Shown: positions 59,110-64,000 of the stretch, one piece after another | Position numbering within the stretch: the stretch's first letter is position 1 | How the letters are laid out: the number at the start of each line of letters is the position of its first letter | From: JALORV01 sp963754065 | GTDB taxonomy: Bacteria > Pseudomonadota > Gammaproteobacteria > Burkholderiales > Burkholderiaceae_F | Direction of reading: 5' to 3' | DNA: 64,000 nucleotides | Assembly (NCBI GenBank): GCA_963754065.1 | Contig: CAVWFH010000004.1 | Coordinates: 62,001 to 126,000, forward strand | Made by a program: the position numbers and the translations under genes | Notes under the pieces: generated by a model | What the model was told of the DNA's origin: nothing | The model's input: the letters and a program-made list of their open reading frames with translations, nothing else | Databases searched by the model: none

Positions 59110-59303
59110 CCGGCTCGGTCGTGGCACAACGAGACAGAATCTCGCGCCAGCGGCGCAAAGAGGAGAAAACAGCGCGCAGCTTTAGCCGCCTACGCGGGCC
59201 GCCAGAGGCTCAGTTGCCACCTCTTTTCATCCGATCGGACAGGTTCGCAAGGGATGCCCGCCGGTCGTATGCTGTACACCTCTGCAGCACGAGGTTGCAT
59301 TCC

Positions 59304-60455
59304 ATGTCGGCTACGCCCATGTCGCTCGAGCGCCTGTTCGGCCTGATGGCCGAAAAGCAGGCCTCGGACCTGTTTCTCTCGGTTGGCTCGCCGATCACGA
59401 TCAAGATCAACGGCGTGTGCGTGCCGATCAACCAGGAGCGGCTGGCGCCGCAGTCGATCGTTTCGCTGCTGGCCGAGCGTCTCACCGATGCACATTTCCG
59501 TGAACTCGAGGACTCGCGTGAACTGAACATCGGCCTGCCGGTGCAGGGCATCGGCAGCTTCCGCCTGTCGGCGTTCCTGCAACGGGGCTCGATCTCCGCG
59601 GTGGTTCGCTTCATTCCGCACGACATTCCCAAGCTCGATGCGCTGCACCTGCCCGAGGTCCTGAAGGACCTCGTCATGGAACGGCGCGGGCTGATCCTCG
59701 TCGTGGGAGCGGCCGGTTCCGGCAAGTCGACGACCATCGCTTCGATGCTCGATCACCGCAACGAACTGACGACCGGGCACGTGCTGACCTTCGAGGACCC
59801 GATCGAATTCCTGTTCCGCAACAAGAAGTCGATCATCAACCAGCGCGAGATCGGTTCCGATGCCCGTACGCTGCAGGCCGCGCTGCGCAGCGCGATGCGG
59901 CAGGCGCCCGACGTCATCTTCATCGGGGAGATCCGCGACCGCGACACGATGAGCGCAGCACTCGCGTATGCGATGTCCGGCCACCTGGTGGTCGCGACCC
60001 TGCATGCAACCAACAGCTCGCACGCGCTGAACCGCGTGATCAGTTTCTACCCTCCCGAAACCCGCCAGGCGCTGTTCCAGGACATGTCGGTGGCTGTGAA
60101 GGCGATCGTCTCGCAGCGTCTGGTGCGTTCCAAGCGCGGCGGACGTGTGCCTTCCGTGGAAGTGCTGATGAATACACGCCACATCGCCGACCTGATCGAG
60201 CGCGGCGACGTGCAGGGCATCAAGGAAGCGATGGAGCAGAGCCTTGCGCCCGAGAGCATCTCGTTCGAGCAGAGCCTGTACTCGCTGATCCAGGGCGACC
60301 AGATCACGCGCGAGGACGCGCTCGCCGCGGCCGACTCGCAGAACAATCTGCTCTGGTTCATCAACAATGCCGGCAAGTCCCGCTCCCAGTTGCCGAAGGA
60401 ACGCAAGGAAGAAGGCTCTGACGCCTCGTTTTCCGAGTTCACGCTGAACATCTAG
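59304..60455 (+). CDS. pilU: type IV pilus retraction ATPase PilU-like
   Basis: 383 aa from ATG 59304, the first Met after the repeat element with family similarity (MSLERLFGLMAEKQASDLFLSVGSP). The PAS-like N-domain is followed by Walker A GAAGSGKS at 135-142 (Ala where most have Thr), Asp-box TFEDPIEFLF, Walker B APDVIFIGEIRDRDTMSAALAYAMSGHLVVATLHA and the His-box. The C-terminal tail ends FSEFTLNI. It powers pilus retraction with PilT, but pilT and other pil genes are absent here. Inserted between dapD and dapE. Confidence 0.9.
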   Translation: MSATPMSLERLFGLMAEKQASDLFLSVGSPITIKINGVCVPINQERLAPQSIVSLLAERLTDAHFRELEDSRELNIGLPVQGIGSFRLSAFLQRGSISAVVRFIPHDIPKLDALHLPEVLKDLVMERRGLILVVGAAGSGKSTTIASMLDHRNELTTGHVLTFEDPIEFLFRNKKSIINQREIGSDARTLQAALRSAMRQAPDVIFIGEIRDRDTMSAALAYAMSGHLVVATLHATNSSHALNRVISFYPPETRQALFQDMSVAVKAIVSQRLVRSKRGGRVPSVEVLMNTRHIADLIERGDVQGIKEAMEQSLAPESISFEQSLYSLIQGDQITREDALAAADSQNNLLWFINNAGKSRSQLPKERKEEGSDASFSEFTLNI

Positions 60456-60585
60456 GCCGCGCAGCTCGTCGCTGCCGCTACAATCGGCGCGCCTCGCCCG
60501 CCTCCCCTGGCGCGCAAGGCGCGCGCATCTCACCGCTGGGTCGCCGCATCGGCGAGTCACGGGGCGCGCAGCACCAAGGCCGCCC

Positions 60586-61727
60586 GTGAATCCCACTCTT
60601 GATCTTGTCCAGGACCTGATCGCCCGTCGATCCGTAACACCGGAGGACGGTGGCTGTCAGTCCCTGCTGGCTGCGCGACTCGCAGCTTCGGGCTTTCGCT
60701 CCGAGACGGTTTCAGCCAACGGCGTGACGAACACCTGGCTGCGACGTGGCACGTCGGCTCCGGTGTTCGTGTTCGCAGGCCATACCGATGTCGTGCCGAC
60801 CGGCCCTGTCGACCAGTGGCACTCGGACCCGTTCTCACCGACACTGCGCGACGGCGTGCTGGTCGGGCGCGGCGCATCGGACATGAAAAGTTCGATCGCC
60901 GCCTTCGTCGTCGCCGCCGAGGAGTTCGTCCGCGCCCAACCGAACCATTCCGGCTCGATCGCGATGCTGCTGACCTCCGACGAAGAGGGACCGGCCACCC
61001 ATGGCACCACGCTTGTCGTCGAGGCATTGCGGGCGCGCGGCGAATCGATCGACTACTGCATCGTCGGCGAGCCCACTTCGGTCGCACGTCTCGGCGACAC
61101 GATCAAGAATGGTCGGCGCGGGTCGCTGTCGGGCCGACTCACTGTGCGCGGGCTCCAGGGGCACGTCGCCTATCCGCAGCTGGCGCGCAATCCGGTGCAC
61201 CTGCTGGCGCCGGCCCTGGCGGAACTGGCCGCGGTCGAATGGGATCGCGGCGACGAGTTCTTTCCGCCGACAACGTTCCAGGTCTCGAACATTCATGCCG
61301 GCACCGGAGTCGGCAACGTGATTCCCGGCAGTTGCGTCGTCGACTTCAACTTCCGCTTCGCCCCGGCATCGACTGCCGCGTCCCTGCAACAACGCGTCGA
61401 GGGGTGCTGACGCGTCACGGGGTCGACTTCACGATCGACTGGACGCTCGGCGCAGCGCCCTTCCTGACGCCACGCGGCACGCTGTCACAGGCAATCAGCG
61501 CCGCGATCGAGCAGGTCACCGGCGCGCCGCCCGAACTCTCGACGACCGGCGGCACCTCTGATGGCCGGTTCATCGCGACGCTTTGCCCGCAGGTGATCGA
61601 GTTCGGTCCACCGAACGCGACCATTCACCAGATCAACGAGCAGATCGCTGTCGCCGATCTCGAGCCACTCAAGAGCATCTACTTCGGCACGCTGGCGCGG
61701 CTGCTTGCACCGACAGGAAAACAATGA
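60586..61727 (+). CDS. dapE: succinyl-diaminopimelate desuccinylase (frameshifted as read)
   Basis: GTG start with AAGG upstream. The metallohydrolase motifs are VFVFAGHTDVVPTG (His, Asp), LVGRGASDMK (bridging Asp), SDEEGPATHG (catalytic Glu), CIVGEPTS, and after a frame change STTGGTSDGRFIATL and ATIHQINEQIAV (final His). The frame breaks at a GGGG run (61401-61404): the first part ends in a stop at 61410, and the rest continues in the next frame. Adding one G restores a 380-aa protein with no other defect. DapE is normally essential, so sequence error is the likelier cause. Overlaps prmB by ATGA. Confidence 0.87.
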
Positions 61728-62623
61728 CCACGCTGATCGACGCGCAGGCCAATCTGCGCACGCTGCGCGACGTGCTTCGCTACGCGGTAACGCGCTTCAA
61801 CGAGGCGCAGCTTTCGTTCGGCCACGGCCAGGCGGATGCCTTCGAGGAAGCAGCCTTCATCGTGATGCGCACGCTCAAGCTGCCGACCGACCGGCTGGAG
61901 TTCTTCGCCGATGCCTACCTGACCCACGCCGAGATCCACGAACTACTGCAGGTCATCGACCGGCGCGTGAAGAAGCGCTTGCCGGCAGCGTACCTGCTCA
62001 ACGAAGCCTGGCTGCGCGGCTACAAGTTCTACGTCGACGAGCGCGTGATCGTGCCGCGCTCTTTCATCGGCGAACTGCTCGACGAGGGCCTGTCGCCCTG
62101 GGTGCAGGATCGCGCGGCCGTCACCGAGGTGCTGGATATGTGCACCGGATCGGGCTGCCTTGCCATCATGGCGGCCGATGTGTTCCCGAACGCCAAGGTC
62201 GATGCAGCGGATACCTCGGCCGACGCACTGCAGGTAGCGCGACGCAATGTCGCCGACTATCAGCTCGAGCAGCGCGTCACGCCTGTCAAGTCGGATCTCT
62301 TCGCCGCGCTCGGCACCAAGCGCTACGACATCATCCTGTGCAATCCGCCATATGTCACCGACAGCGCCATGGCCAAGCTACCCGTGGAGTACACACACGA
62401 GCCCAAGCTGGCACTGGCCGGCGGCGCCGATGGCATGAACCTGGTGAAGACGCTGGTGCGGCAGGCCCGTGGCCACCTGAAGCGCGGTGGCCTACTGATC
62501 GTGGAGGTCGGCGACGGTCGTGCCGCGGCCGACAAGGTCTTCAACGATCTTCCGCTGACCTGGCTCACGACCAGCGCCGGCGACGATATGGTGTTCCTGG
62601 TCCGCCAAGAAGAGCTTCCCTAG
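61724..62623 (+). CDS. prmB: ribosomal protein L3 N5-glutamine methyltransferase
   Basis: 299 aa from ATG 61724, coupled to the dapE stop (ATGA). SAM-binding motif I is VLDMCTGSGCLAIMAADVFPNAKVDAADTSADAL, and the substrate loop is YDIILCNPPYVTDSAM, the NPPY motif of N5-glutamine methyltransferases. The N-terminal helical part fits PrmB rather than PrmC (FYVDERVIVPRSFIGELLDEGL). It methylates Gln150-type residue of L3 during 50S assembly. Confidence 0.93.
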   Translation: MTTLIDAQANLRTLRDVLRYAVTRFNEAQLSFGHGQADAFEEAAFIVMRTLKLPTDRLEFFADAYLTHAEIHELLQVIDRRVKKRLPAAYLLNEAWLRGYKFYVDERVIVPRSFIGELLDEGLSPWVQDRAAVTEVLDMCTGSGCLAIMAADVFPNAKVDAADTSADALQVARRNVADYQLEQRVTPVKSDLFAALGTKRYDIILCNPPYVTDSAMAKLPVEYTHEPKLALAGGADGMNLVKTLVRQARGHLKRGGLLIVEVGDGRAAADKVFNDLPLTWLTTSAGDDMVFLVRQEELP

Positions 62624-62706
62624 CCGGGCGAACGGCGCGGTCGGACTGCGCTGCTCCCGCCATGCCCCGCCCGGTGCCTCCGAAACCATGAACCTATCGC
62701 CGGCCC

Positions 62707-64000
<1,294 letters not shown>

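Noticed and set aside
58532..59303. Several short overlapping frames inside the repeat element
   Set aside because: They translate the inverted repeats themselves (recurring KKVTK/KESHQRK-like strings) and lack starts or conservation signs; they are commonly mis-annotated.

Overview
The window reads as chromosomal DNA of a GC-rich Gram-negative bacterium, most likely a gammaproteobacterium. The evidence is a complete outer-membrane biogenesis and lipid A cluster, ZipA next to LigA, SmpB divergent from RatA-RnfH, PpsA divergent from its regulator PpsR, and a methylthioinosine-type phosphorylase. A placement near the Xanthomonadales/Nevskiales is inference, based on gene order and on a long AAAGAAAGTCACC-type inverted-repeat element of a style I associate with those groups. 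No rRNA, tRNA or CRISPR array was recognised.

Layout. 1-15.8 kb is mostly accessory. It holds the start of a c-type cytochrome, a winged-helix/STAND-ATPase regulator facing two small exported ORFs and a vanadium-haloperoxidase-like protein, an NAD(P)-binding protein, an FMN 2-hydroxy-acid dehydrogenase, a RIO kinase joined in frame to a pentapeptide-repeat/TIR-like protein, a TetR-aldolase pair, LD-carboxypeptidase, a DUF2087-TadA fusion, phospholipase A and a ChaA-type antiporter. 15.9-29 kb holds guaA-guaB, a DUF4124 protein, ratA-rnfH/smpB, a DnaQ-like exonuclease coupled to a cNMP/CBS/DUF294 protein, a stomatin-NfeD unit with a 36-aa membrane ORF, ppsA/ppsR and a small lipoprotein.

29-44.1 kb is the envelope and translation superoperon, read on the minus strand: rpsB-tsf-pyrH-frr-uppS-cdsA-dxr-rseP-bamA-skp-lpxD-fabZ-lpxA-lpxB-rnhB, followed by an rRNA/tRNA 2'-O-methyltransferase. 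Many genes overlap by 1-4 nt (ATGA, TGATG, TAATG, TAGTG), which implies translational coupling. map-glnD runs divergently from rpsB, and the two share a promoter region. 47.8-56 kb (minus) carries smc-zipA-ligA-MTIP-def. 56-64 kb (plus) carries queF, dapC-dapD, a 0.53-kb nested inverted-repeat element, pilU, dapE, prmB and the start of a YheS-type ABC-F ATPase. dapC, dapD and dapE are consecutive lysine/peptidoglycan precursor enzymes, split by the repeat element and pilU.

Most unusual items are the RIO-kinase/pentapeptide/TIR-like fusion, the DUF2087-TadA fusion, the nested palindromic element at 58.6-59.1 kb, a direct-repeat operator candidate upstream of the STAND regulator, and two single-base frameshifts at G-runs (ppsR and dapE). 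The frameshifts look more like sequence errors than true gene loss.
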